A stretch of 64,000 nucleotides of DNA, from the NCBI RefSeq assembly GCF_000732925.1, contig NZ_CP008953.1:1798001-1862000 (forward strand), written 5' to 3'. The stretch's first letter is position 1. The number at the start of each line of letters is the position of its first letter. Under the pieces are notes generated by a model. The model did not search any database and was not told where the DNA came from. It saw only the letters and a program-made list of their open reading frames with translations. Below, piece by piece: positions 18,468-26,215 of this stretch. The position numbers and the translations under genes are program-made. The DNA comes from Amycolatopsis japonica. Lineage in GTDB: Bacteria > Actinomycetota > Actinomycetes > Mycobacteriales > Pseudonocardiaceae.

Positions 18468-18982
18468 TGCGGTCTGGGGACGATGCGAGCTTCAGGGAGT
18501 TCGCCAGGGCCAAGGCGCTACCGCTCAGACGGACGGCGTATCTGCTCTGCGGCGACTGGCATCTCGCGGAGGATCTGGTCCAAACCGCGCTCATCAAGCT
18601 CTACCGGGTCTGGCCGAAGGTCCGCCGGAAAGGGCCCGTCGACAACTACACGAGGCAGATCCTGATGCGCTGCTGGCTCGACGAGCGGCGACGACCTTGG
18701 CGGAGCAGAGAGAACCGCGACGGCGTCGTCCCCGACGAGCCCGCCGCTCCGGCCACCGCCGGCATCTCGGATTCGTTGCTTCGCGCCCTCGCCGAAGTTC
18801 CCCCGAAACAGCGCGCCGCCGTCGTGCTGCGCTACTGCGCCGATCTCCCGGTCGCGGAGGTGGCCGTCGCGCTGCGCTGTTCGGAAGGGACGGTCAGGAG
18901 CCAGGCCGCGCGGGGACTCGACGTCCTCCGCGCGGCCCTGCAGAGACAGCACGACGAGGCTGTCTCCGGGAGGAGCGCGTGA
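18467..18982 (+). CDS. SigE-family ECF RNA polymerase sigma factor
   Basis: 171 residues, ATG with GAGGAGG five bases upstream. Region 2 (about 8-75: FARAKALPLRRTAYLLCGDWHLAEDL, cut here) with the hallmark AEDLVQTALIKLYRVWPKV, and region 4 (about 105-160: LAEVPPKQRAAVVLRYCADLPVAEVA, then CSEGTVRSQAARGL). This is the actinobacterial SigE-like ECF subgroup whose genes often sit with a single-pass membrane partner, as here. It directs polymerase to its own promoter set, which cannot be named from sequence. Its translation may be limited by the hairpin over its ribosome site. Confidence 0.92.
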   Translation: MRSGDDASFREFARAKALPLRRTAYLLCGDWHLAEDLVQTALIKLYRVWPKVRRKGPVDNYTRQILMRCWLDERRRPWRSRENRDGVVPDEPAAPATAGISDSLLRALAEVPPKQRAAVVLRYCADLPVAEVAVALRCSEGTVRSQAARGLDVLRAALQRQHDEAVSGRSA

Positions 18983-19737
18983 TGGACGAACTCGAAAACA
19001 GGCTGCGCGGGATCACACTGGCCGAGCCACCGCTCGGCTTCGACCCGGACGAGGTCGCCGGGAAGGCGGCGAAGAAGGCGCGAAACCGGCGAGGGGTCGT
19101 CGCCACGGGGGTCGCGACGCTGGCGGTGATCGCGGCGGCGGTGGTGTTCGTGGCGCCCGGGGGCGGCCCCGCGCCGCTGGCACCGGCGGCGTCGCAGGCC
19201 GCACCGAAGGACCCGCTCCAGCACCTGAAGGACGTGATGCCGAAGGTGCTCACCGGCGCGAAGGACATCCAAGTGCGGGACTTCGTGGGGTTCGGGGACC
19301 TGAAGACCTCGGAAGTCAGGTACACCGACGCCGAAGGGAGGCCGCGGGGCGTCAACCTCACGATCGCCGGTCCGGTGAGCACGAAGGACGGATATCCGCG
19401 CGAAAACCGGTGTGACCCGGCGAAGAGGGCCGACGCGATCGGGTCGGATCGCAAGCCGACGCGGTGCGTGGAACTTCCCCAGCCGGACGGGAGCTTCGTG
19501 GTGATCTCCGAAACCACGCCGAAGTCGGCGGAATCGGACGGCGACGTCATCCTCGGTCAAGGGTTCACGACCGGGAGGATCGTCACCCGCGCCGCGATCG
19601 CCTTCCCGTCCGGCGGCGGTGGCTCGGTCAACATCGCCGATCTCGGCACACTGGACGACGGCGACCGCGGTGCCCCGTCCTTGACCGACCGGCAACTGCT
19701 CGCGTTGGTCCTGGATCCGGTGTTCGCTCCGAGGTGA
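18982..19737 (+). CDS. Single-pass membrane protein, probable partner/anti-sigma of the ECF factor
   Basis: 251 residues. The ATG at 18982 shares bases with the stop of the sigma gene (TGATG), with GGAGG six bases upstream. A cytosolic N-terminus (about 1-35; ELENRLRGITLAEPP) is followed by one transmembrane helix (about 40-59) and an extracytoplasmic domain of about 190 residues with two Cys (about 145 and 162) and no recognised fold. No zinc-finger anti-sigma (HxxxCxxC) motif is present, so anti-sigma function is inferred from coupling and topology only. Confidence 0.7.
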   Translation: MDELENRLRGITLAEPPLGFDPDEVAGKAAKKARNRRGVVATGVATLAVIAAAVVFVAPGGGPAPLAPAASQAAPKDPLQHLKDVMPKVLTGAKDIQVRDFVGFGDLKTSEVRYTDAEGRPRGVNLTIAGPVSTKDGYPRENRCDPAKRADAIGSDRKPTRCVELPQPDGSFVVISETTPKSAESDGDVILGQGFTTGRIVTRAAIAFPSGGGGSVNIADLGTLDDGDRGAPSLTDRQLLALVLDPVFAPR

Positions 19738-19742
19738 TCATG

Positions 19743-19781
19743 GCGCGCGGTACCGGCGGGGACACGCCCGGTACCGCGCGC
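19743..19781. terminator. Hairpin GCGCGCGGTACCGG / CCGGTACCGCGCGC
   Basis: A 14-bp perfect stem six bases after the membrane-protein stop, followed by CTTTC. It is a likely terminator of the sigma operon. Confidence 0.6.
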
Positions 19782-19856
19782 TTTCACCCCTTACGGCGGC
19801 GATGAGGGCAAACTGAACTCAGGGAATGTGGGGATCGCTGTAGGTAGGGAGTGGCC

Positions 19857-20582
19857 GTGTACCGGGTTTTCGAGGCGCTCGACGAGCTCGTCACCATCGT
19901 GGAGGAAGCCCGCGGCGTGCCGATGACCTCCAGTTGCGTCGTCCCGCGTGGCGACACCCTGGAGCTGCTCGACGACATCCGTGACGCCCTGCCGGGCGAG
20001 GTCGACGACGCGCAGGACGTGCTGGACAAACGTGATCAGCTGATCCAGACCGCCCGTACCGAGGCGGCGGAGACGATCACCACGGCGAACACCGAGGCCG
20101 ACCGCACGGTCGCCGACGCGCAGGCCGAGGCCGAGCGCATCCTCGCCGACGCCCGGGCCCGCGCCGAGCAGATGATGAGCGACGCGCACGGCGAGGCCGA
20201 GCGCATGGTCGCCGCCGGACAGGCCGAGTTCCAGAACCTCACCGACCGCTCGCGTGCCGAGTCGGAACGGATGATCCAGGCCGGCCGCGACGCCTACGAG
20301 CGCGCAATCGAGGACGGCCGCGCCGAACAGGCCCGGCTCGTCGCCCAGACCGAGGTCGTCCAGGCCGCGCACGGCGAGGCGGCGCGCATCGTCGACGAGG
20401 CGCACGTCGAGGCCGACAAGCAGCGCGGCGACTGCGACGCCTACGTCGACGGGAAGCTGGCCGAGTTCTCCGAACTGCTGGCGACCACGCTGCGGACGGT
20501 CGACTCCGGGCGCAACCACCTGCGGTCGCCGGTCAACCTGCCGGGCAACAGCCGGACCTCGCTGTACGACTACCAGAGCTGA
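19857..20582 (+). CDS. DivIVA/AtpF-like coiled-coil protein
   Basis: 241 residues from GTG 19857, five bases after GGGAG; the frame also has a GTG at 19851. A short N-terminal region with VYRVFEALDELV is followed by a coiled coil (about 60-215) rich in Ala, Glu and Arg with repeating AEAERIL/ADARARAEQ-like heptads, and a polar C-terminus. Similar proteins lie near rnc/coaD in mycobacteria (Rv2927c type) and are annotated as DivIVA- or ATP synthase b-subunit-like. A cytoskeletal or cell-pole role is plausible but not shown. Confidence 0.75.
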   Translation: MYRVFEALDELVTIVEEARGVPMTSSCVVPRGDTLELLDDIRDALPGEVDDAQDVLDKRDQLIQTARTEAAETITTANTEADRTVADAQAEAERILADARARAEQMMSDAHGEAERMVAAGQAEFQNLTDRSRAESERMIQAGRDAYERAIEDGRAEQARLVAQTEVVQAAHGEAARIVDEAHVEADKQRGDCDAYVDGKLAEFSELLATTLRTVDSGRNHLRSPVNLPGNSRTSLYDYQS

Positions 20583-20597
20583 TCGCCTGGGCATCTG

Positions 20598-20656
20598 AAG
20601 TACGTGAAGGCCCCCTTCATTGCGCTAGACGTAGTGAAGGGGGCCTTCACGTACTT
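20598..20656. terminator. 22-bp hairpin after the coiled-coil gene
   Basis: Arms AAGTACGTGAAGGCCCCCTT and complement, 15-base loop, 15 bases after the stop. A terminator or repetitive extragenic palindrome of the 'GTGAAGGCC' family. Confidence 0.6.
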
Positions 20657-20960
20657 GGGAAGGTGTGAAGGTCGAGTTTCCTCGGCTGAGCCGAGGGAAG
20701 GGGCCTTCACGCGCGGCCGTTGTGACTGCTGGTGCTTATGGGGCACAAGGTGGCGCTCCTGAAGGTAGTGAAGGCCTCCTTCACTACCTTCAGGGTAGGT
20801 AAGGAGGCCTTCACGGACGGCTCCTGCAGTAGCGACTCGCTGGCCGCCAGCTTGGGTGCTTCGCGATGGGTGAGGGGAACTTCGAGGGACCCTGGGTCCC
20901 TCAAGGGGGCCTTCACGGACTTGCCTACCACCAGTCTGCCCAGAGTCGCGGCTCCATCCG

Positions 20961-21017
20961 GTGCGCCCAATGTGGCATCGGAGGCGCTCAGTGTCCCCAA
21001 TGCCACATTGGGCGCAC
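20961..21017. repeat. 18-bp inverted repeat GTGCGCCCAATGTGGCAT
   Basis: Positions 20961-20978 and 21000-21017 are reverse complements separated by 21 bases. This is a different family from the neighbouring 'GTGAAGGCC' elements. Confidence 0.55.
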
Positions 21018-21135
21018 TCATCCGTCGAAGACCGGTGGGTGAACAAAGACGATTCCCTCAAGGGGGCCTTCACGGACTTGCCCGGCCTCCGGCCGCCCGA
21101 AAGTGAGTGGCGGTACCTGCGTACCCTGGTGACCG

Positions 21136-21753
21136 ATGTCTGAGAACAAGTCGCCGCAGGCCAGGCCTGCGCAGCTGGACGACCGGAACCCGTGGGTGCT
21201 CGACACCCGCGAGCTCGGCCGTCACGCCGGCCTGAGCAAGGCCGTCCAACGCTCGATCCCCGTCGAGTCCGCGCTCGGTGTGCCCGACGTCATCACCATC
21301 GACGCCGGCTCTAGCCTGGAGCTCGACCTGATGCTCGAATCCGTCGTCGAGGGTGTGCTCGTCAGCGGTACGGCGTCCGCCGTCGCGACGGGGCACTGCT
21401 CGCGGTGCCTCGACCCGATCACCGAGGACGTCGAGGTCGACCTGACCGAGCTCTTCGCCTACCCCGGCTCCGCGACCGAGGAGACCACCGACGAGGACGA
21501 GATCCCCCGCCTGGTGGACGACCGGATCGATCTCGAGCCGACCGTCCGCGACGCGGTGGTGCTGGCGCTGCCGCTGGCCCCGCTGTGCACCGAGGACTGC
21601 CGGGGACTGTGCACCGAATGCGGTGTCAAGTGGGCCGATCTCGAGCCCGGGCACGGGCATGAGAAGATAGACCCTCGGTGGGCCGCGCTGGTCGATCGTT
21701 TCGAGGACGAAACGGGCGATGACCAGGCCGATGGCCCCGGAAAGCAAGCCTGA
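21136..21753 (+). CDS. YceD/DUF177 family protein (23S rRNA accumulation factor)
   Basis: 205 residues. An N-terminal region with NPWVLDTRELGRHAG, a beta-rich core, and a Cys cluster: CSRCLDP (about 88-94) and CTEDCRGLCTECG (about 155-167), the DUF177 signature. YceD precedes rpmF in most bacteria and is linked to 23S rRNA accumulation. No clear Shine-Dalgarno is seen before the ATG; a possible -10 (TACCCT) close to it suggests a very short leader. It is probably cotranscribed with rpmF and rnc. Confidence 0.9.
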   Translation: MSENKSPQARPAQLDDRNPWVLDTRELGRHAGLSKAVQRSIPVESALGVPDVITIDAGSSLELDLMLESVVEGVLVSGTASAVATGHCSRCLDPITEDVEVDLTELFAYPGSATEETTDEDEIPRLVDDRIDLEPTVRDAVVLALPLAPLCTEDCRGLCTECGVKWADLEPGHGHEKIDPRWAALVDRFEDETGDDQADGPGKQA

Positions 21754-21825
21754 CGAGCACCAGCTCGTTCCGGAGAAGCAAGTTCGCTCGCGACCGCGGG
21801 CAGACCGTCTGAAGGAGATCTACTC

Positions 21826-22008
21826 GTGGCCGTCCCGAAGCGGAAGATGTCGCGATCCAACACCCGCGCGCGCCGCAGCCAGTGGAAGGCGGCTCCGGTT
21901 CAGCTGGTGCCCTGCTCCAACCGCGCCTGCAAGCAGCCGAAGCTCCAGCACATCGCGTGCCCGGCCTGCGGCCAGCACAACGGTCGCCAGGTCGTCGAGC
22001 CCGCCTGA
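21826..22008 (+). CDS. rpmF: 50S ribosomal protein L32
   Basis: 60 residues, GTG start with AAGGAGA seven bases upstream. Conserved N-terminus VAVPKRKMSRSNTRARRSQW and a zinc-ribbon pattern of four Cys (CSNRAC at about 30-35 and CPAC at about 45-48), so this is the Zn-binding (C+) form. Members whose Cys are lost are Zn-independent backups; this is not one. It lies between yceD and rnc in the usual order. Confidence 0.97.
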   Translation: MAVPKRKMSRSNTRARRSQWKAAPVQLVPCSNRACKQPKLQHIACPACGQHNGRQVVEPA

Positions 22009-22023
22009 TCGGCAGCTGACGAC

Positions 22024-22770
22024 ATGGGGGGCAAGTCGGCCGGTGGACCACCCGCGGACCCCGCACCACTGCTCGAAGCACTCGGGATCACGATCGAGCC
22101 CGAGCTGCTGACGTTGTCGTTGACCCACCGTTCTTATGCCTATGAGAACGGTGGGTTGCCGCCGAACGAGCGTCTGGAGTTCCTCGGGGACGCGGTGCTG
22201 GGCCTGGTCGTCACCGACCACCTCTACAACACCCATCCCGAACTGGCCGAAGGTCAGCTCGCGAAGCTCCGTGCCAGCGTGGTCAACATGCACGCGCTGG
22301 CCAGGGTCGCGCGCGGCCTCGGCGAAGGCGGGCTGGGCAGGCACCTGTTGCTGGGCAAGGGCGAAGAGCTCACCGGCGGCCGGGACAAGGCGAGCATCCT
22401 CGCCGACGGGCTCGAAGCCGTCATCGGCGCCGCGTACCAGCAGCACGGCATCGACATCGCGCGCAAGCTCGTGCACCACCTGTTCGACGACCTGCTCGCC
22501 GAGGCGCCGCTGCGTGGCGCCGGCCTGGACTGGAAGACCAGCCTCCAGGAGCTGACGGCGTCGGCCGGGCTCGGCGTGCCCGAGTACAAGGTCGAGGACA
22601 CCGGGCCCGATCACCGCAAGGAGTTCAGCGCCACCGTCCTCGTCGGCGGGCGTGAACTCGGCTACGGCTCGGGAACGACCAAGAAGGAAGCCGAGCAGAA
22701 GGCCGCCGAGACGGCCTGGCGCCAGCTTTCGTCCGAGCTCGACATCGAGCAGCCGCCGAAGACGACCTGA
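22024..22770 (+). CDS. rnc: Ribonuclease III
   Basis: 248 residues. The RNase III domain (about 15-145) has the signature [13 protein letters not shown] (about 49-61) and the second acidic cluster DGLEAVIGA (about 127-135); a double-stranded RNA-binding domain follows (about 165-235, with [19 protein letters not shown], cut as [14 protein letters not shown]). It processes rRNA precursors and cleaves dsRNA. It starts 15 bases after rpmF and is probably on the same transcript. Confidence 0.96.
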   Translation: MGGKSAGGPPADPAPLLEALGITIEPELLTLSLTHRSYAYENGGLPPNERLEFLGDAVLGLVVTDHLYNTHPELAEGQLAKLRASVVNMHALARVARGLGEGGLGRHLLLGKGEELTGGRDKASILADGLEAVIGAAYQQHGIDIARKLVHHLFDDLLAEAPLRGAGLDWKTSLQELTASAGLGVPEYKVEDTGPDHRKEFSATVLVGGRELGYGSGTTKKEAEQKAAETAWRQLSSELDIEQPPKTT

Positions 22771-22881
22771 GTCCCCTTCACCGGGACGGTTCGTTGACGC
22801 ACGAGTCGGTGAATCAGTAACCTCATCGCAGTCCGCCGCCACTGACGCGACCATTCAGGTCGCTTGTCGAGAGGTCGGCGG

Positions 22882-24240
22882 ATGCGTCATTTCTGCCTGG
22901 TCACAGCGACGATTCTGGCGCTGGTGACAGGTCCTTCCACGGCTTCGGCCGCTCAGGTTGTCCGAGTCACATCATTGAGCGCGTTGCAGTCCGCGATCGA
23001 CAAGGCCGGTCCCGGCGACGAGATCCGGCTGGCCGACGGGAGCTATTCGGCGGGCTCGGCGATCGTGATCAAACGGTCGGGAACGGCGAACGCGCCGATC
23101 ACCATCACCGCGGAACACGTCGGCAAGGCCGAGATCAAGGGCTCCGCGGGCTTCTCGTTCTCTTCGGGCGCTTCGCATGTCGTGCTGCGCGGGTTCAAAC
23201 TCCGGCACGGCGGCTCGATGAGCGTGCCGGTGGGCAGCACGCACAACCGGCTGACGCGGCTCGACGTCCAGCTCTCCGGCGGCGGCAACTGGGTCACGCT
23301 CAACGGCGACGACACCGAGTTCGACCACAACGTCCTGCAGAACCGCACCATCCAGGGCGTCTTCCTGCAGGTGCTCGGCCCGGAGAAGGACATGGCCAAG
23401 CGGGTCAAGGTGCACCACAACTACTTCTCGAACCACAAGTTCACCGGGTCGAACGGTGGCGAGTCGATCCGGTTCGGGCTGAGCCACCATCAGAAGTACT
23501 CGGCGGGCGGAGTCGTCGAGTACAACCTGTTCGAGAAGGCCGACGGGGATTCCGAGGCGATCTCCGTGAAGTCGTCGGACAACGTCGTCCGGTACAACAC
23601 GATCCGCGACAGCCGCGGCTTCATCGTGCTGCGCCACGGGGATCGCAGCGTGGTGGAGGGCAACATTCTGCTGGGCCGGTCCGGGATCCGCTTCCACGGC
23701 AATGACCACAAGATCGTCAACAACTACGTCCACACCACGGCGGACCGCGGGATCGTGTTCGGCTCGGGCAACGAGGCGGACAGCGGGCCGGACAGCAAAC
23801 TCCACGACCGGCCCGACCGGGTCGTGGTCGCGTACAACACCGTCGTCGGGACCACCGACGGCATCCACGGCGACGGCGGCGACTTCAAGCCCAAGGACTG
23901 CGTGCTCGCGAACAACATCCTGCAGGGGACCGGAAAGCTCGTGAGCATGCCGGGCGGTTCGGACGTGAAGTACGAGGGCAACATCGTCTGGGGCGGGCCG
24001 GCCGGAATGCCTTCGGGTGGCTACAAGGCCGTCGACCCCAAGCTGGTTCAGGACGGGTTGTACCGGCTGTCCGCCGGGAGCCCGGCGATCGACGCCGGTG
24101 TCGGCTCCTACCCGTACGCGGGGACCGACTTCGATCTGCAGACGCGGTCGGGGAAGTACGACGTCGGCGCCGACGAACTGCTGCCGGGAGGGACGCGGAA
24201 AGCGTTGACGCGGGCGGATGTCGGGCCGGCCGCTCCCTGA
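22882..24240 (+). CDS. Secreted PL6-family polysaccharide lyase (chondroitinase B/alginate lyase type)
   Basis: 452 residues from ATG 22882 (MRHFCLVTAT); an upstream in-frame start six codons earlier would spoil the signal peptide. A Sec signal (about 1-24, ending STASAA) is followed by a right-handed parallel beta-helix of repeated short strands. The PL6 catalytic pair is recognisable: Lys in SEAISVKSSDN (about 230) and Arg in IVLRHGD (about 251), 21 apart as in chondroitinase B. It should cleave an acidic polysaccharide by beta-elimination outside the cell; the substrate is unknown. It breaks the usual rnc-mutM neighbourhood. Confidence 0.85.
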   Translation: MRHFCLVTATILALVTGPSTASAAQVVRVTSLSALQSAIDKAGPGDEIRLADGSYSAGSAIVIKRSGTANAPITITAEHVGKAEIKGSAGFSFSSGASHVVLRGFKLRHGGSMSVPVGSTHNRLTRLDVQLSGGGNWVTLNGDDTEFDHNVLQNRTIQGVFLQVLGPEKDMAKRVKVHHNYFSNHKFTGSNGGESIRFGLSHHQKYSAGGVVEYNLFEKADGDSEAISVKSSDNVVRYNTIRDSRGFIVLRHGDRSVVEGNILLGRSGIRFHGNDHKIVNNYVHTTADRGIVFGSGNEADSGPDSKLHDRPDRVVVAYNTVVGTTDGIHGDGGDFKPKDCVLANNILQGTGKLVSMPGGSDVKYEGNIVWGGPAGMPSGGYKAVDPKLVQDGLYRLSAGSPAIDAGVGSYPYAGTDFDLQTRSGKYDVGADELLPGGTRKALTRADVGPAAP

Positions 24241-24282
24241 CCGTCCTCACCGTTCACGAGGGCCGGTGGGAGAATCGGCGGT

Positions 24283-25143
24283 ATGCCCGAACTCCCCGAG
24301 GTCGAGGTGGTCCGCGCCGGGCTCGAGGCGCATGTCTCCGGCCGGATGATCACCGAGGTCGAAGTCCTCCACCCCCGCGCGATCCGCCGCCACGAACTCG
24401 GCGCCGAGGACTTCAGCGGACGGCTCTCCGACGTGAAGATCACCGCCGCCCGGCGCCGCGGCAAGTACCTGTGGCTGGAGCTTTCCGACGGCCAGGCGAT
24501 GCTCGCGCATCTCGGCATGAGCGGCCAGATGCTCATCCAACCCAGGGACGCGCCGGACGAGAAGCACCTTCGCGTGCGATTCCGCTTCGCCGACGAAGGA
24601 CCGGAGCTGCGCTTCGTCGACCAGAGGACTTTCGGCGGGCTCGCGCTCGCGGAACTCACCGAGGTCGACGGGACGGAGTTGCCGGCCACCATCGCGCATA
24701 TCGCCCGCGACCCGATGGATCCTCGGTTCGACCTCGACCAGGCGGTCCGCGCGCTGCGGTCGAGGCGGACCGAGCTCAAACGCGCCCTGCTCGACCAGAC
24801 GCTCGTCTCCGGGATCGGCAACATCTACGCCGACGAGGCGCTCTGGCGGTCCAAGCTCCATTGGGCCCGCCCGACCGGCAGGCTCACCGCGGCCCAAGGA
24901 CGCACTGTGCTCACCGCCGCGAGCGACGTGATGGCCGCGGCGCTGGTCGTCGGCGGGACGTCGTTCGACGCGCTTTACGTCAACATCAACGGCGAGTCCG
25001 GATACTTCGACCGCTCGCTCGACGCCTACGGCCAGGAAGGACTGCCCTGCGGACGGTGCGGGACGCCCATCCGGCGCGATCCCTTCATGAACCGTTCGTC
25101 GTTCTCCTGCCCCCGTTGCCAGCCGAGGCCGCGCACGAGGTGA
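24283..25143 (+). CDS. mutM: Formamidopyrimidine-DNA glycosylase
   Basis: 286 residues beginning PELPEVE after Met, with catalytic Pro2 and Glu3. The lesion-recognition middle domain includes [24 protein letters not shown] lies in the H2TH domain (about 165-185), and the C-terminal zinc finger CGRCG ... CPRC (about 247-277) is intact. It excises 8-oxoguanine and FaPy lesions and nicks the strand. The gene commonly follows rnc in actinobacteria, but here the PL6 lyase gene lies between, and smc, often next, is absent. Confidence 0.95.
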   Translation: MPELPEVEVVRAGLEAHVSGRMITEVEVLHPRAIRRHELGAEDFSGRLSDVKITAARRRGKYLWLELSDGQAMLAHLGMSGQMLIQPRDAPDEKHLRVRFRFADEGPELRFVDQRTFGGLALAELTEVDGTELPATIAHIARDPMDPRFDLDQAVRALRSRRTELKRALLDQTLVSGIGNIYADEALWRSKLHWARPTGRLTAAQGRTVLTAASDVMAAALVVGGTSFDALYVNINGESGYFDRSLDAYGQEGLPCGRCGTPIRRDPFMNRSSFSCPRCQPRPRTR

Positions 25144-25210
25144 AAACTGTCGTGTACGGCGCGGGGCCTGCGTCAACTAGCATGAACGGGCACGACATGT
25201 AGGGAGTGGG

Positions 25211-25651
25211 ATGGTGGCCGCGACCGAGCCCGGTAAGACGACGCTCGCCGAGAAGATCGACAAGCTGTTCCAGATCGTGCTGAGACCCGATCGCGAGCCG
25301 TACAGCCACGAGGAGGTCGCCAAGGCCTGCCGCGAGGCCACCGGCGAGAGCTTCTCGACGACGTACCTGTGGCAGTTGCGCACCGGCCGTCGCGACAACC
25401 CGACGAAACGCCATCTCGAGGCGCTCGCCCAGTTCTTCGGCGTCTCGCCCGCGTACTTCTTCGACGACGAGCAGAGCGCCAAGATCGCCGAGGAACTCGC
25501 GCTCCTGGGCGCCCTCCGCGACGCCGGCGTCCGCGATGTCGCGCTCCGGGCCGTAACGCTTTCCCCCGACGGACTCGACACCATCAGCGACATGATCGAC
25601 GCGATCGCCCGCAGGGAATCCGGACGGGGCGGCCAGAAGAAGGAGTCGTGA
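25211..25651 (+). CDS. XRE-family regulator (EspR-like), gene 1 of a three-gene module
   Basis: 146 residues; ATG 25211 with AGGGAG upstream. An HTH region (about 30-85) contains SHEEVAKACREATG, STTYLWQLRTGRRDNPTKRHLEALAQFFGVSPAYFF, followed by a C-terminal helical part (about 90-135) that could mediate dimerisation, as in mycobacterial EspR. It is followed with no gap by the metallopeptidase gene and then the membrane protein. The layout recalls ImmR/ImmA pairs in which the peptidase inactivates the repressor; that link is inferred. Confidence 0.85.
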   Translation: MVAATEPGKTTLAEKIDKLFQIVLRPDREPYSHEEVAKACREATGESFSTTYLWQLRTGRRDNPTKRHLEALAQFFGVSPAYFFDDEQSAKIAEELALLGALRDAGVRDVALRAVTLSPDGLDTISDMIDAIARRESGRGGQKKES

Positions 25652-26215
25652 GTGGATCGCCGCCGTAAGGAGTTGTGGCGCCGCTGCCGGAGTCTCGCCG
25701 ACGGCGTGGCGCTTCCCGAACCCTTCGACGCGGAGTCCTTCGTCGCCGAACTGGCCGCCGGACGCGGCCGTCCGATCGAATTGATGCAGGTCAGCGTCCC
25801 TTCCAGTGGCCCGTGCGGGCTGCTGATGAGCACCGAGCGCGCGGACTACATCCTCTATCCGACCAACACCACCGCCCTGCACCGGCGGCATATCCTGCTG
25901 CACGAGGTCGGCCACCTGCTGTGCGGTCACGTCGGTGCGAACGCGGGAGCCGACGGGATCGCACTCGACGCCGCCGCCAGCAAGGCCCTCATGCCGAATC
26001 TCGCGCCCGAGCTCGTCCGCCGTGTCCTCGGCCGCACGAGTTACAGCGCCGTCGAGGAGCAGGAGGCCGAACTGCTGGCCAGCCTCCTCGCGCAACGCGT
26101 CGCGCGGACGTCGGTGCGCGGCACGGCCCGGCACCACGAGGACGGAAGTGATCTCGCCGGCGGATTGGCGCGGGTCGACGACCTCTTCGGCAGCCGTAAA
26201 CGGCGCCTGCCGTGA
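25652..26215 (+). CDS. ImmA/IrrE-like metallopeptidase-domain protein, gene 2 of the module
   Basis: 187 residues from GTG 25652, directly after the regulator's TGA. The zinc motif HEVGHLLCGH (HExxH, about 90-99) is intact, and EEQEAELLASLLAQ (about 133-146) supplies the downstream acidic helix typical of IrrE/ImmA proteases (a Glu in an ExxA-like context). No signal peptide, so it should be cytosolic. Its stop overlaps the next gene by four bases. The likely substrate is the XRE protein encoded just before it, by analogy with ImmA-ImmR and DdrO-IrrE. Confidence 0.8.
   Translation: MDRRRKELWRRCRSLADGVALPEPFDAESFVAELAAGRGRPIELMQVSVPSSGPCGLLMSTERADYILYPTNTTALHRRHILLHEVGHLLCGHVGANAGADGIALDAAASKALMPNLAPELVRRVLGRTSYSAVEEQEAELLASLLAQRVARTSVRGTARHHEDGSDLAGGLARVDDLFGSRKRRLP

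Larger units (their letters stand above)
20583..21135. repeat. Gene-free cluster of five to six palindromic repeats
   Basis: Palindromes are packed end to end: 20598-20656 (22-bp stem, GTGAAGGCCCCCTTCA core), 20671-20718 (CCTCGGCTGAGCCGAGG followed by GGCCTTCACG), 20759-20815 (two alternative stems), 20885-20921 (GAGGGACCCTGGGTCCCTC plus GGGGGCCTTCACGG), 20961-21017, and a half-copy near 21060-21078. The small open frames in this interval are made of these repeats. The yceD promoter must lie near the right end; a TACCCT hexamer about 12 bases before the ATG could be a -10 box. Confidence 0.7.

Noticed and set aside
20570..21106. Open frames on both strands in the repeat cluster after the coiled-coil gene
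   Set aside because: Both encode repeat-derived sequence (for example VKAPL/VKASF from the GTGAAGGCC motif).
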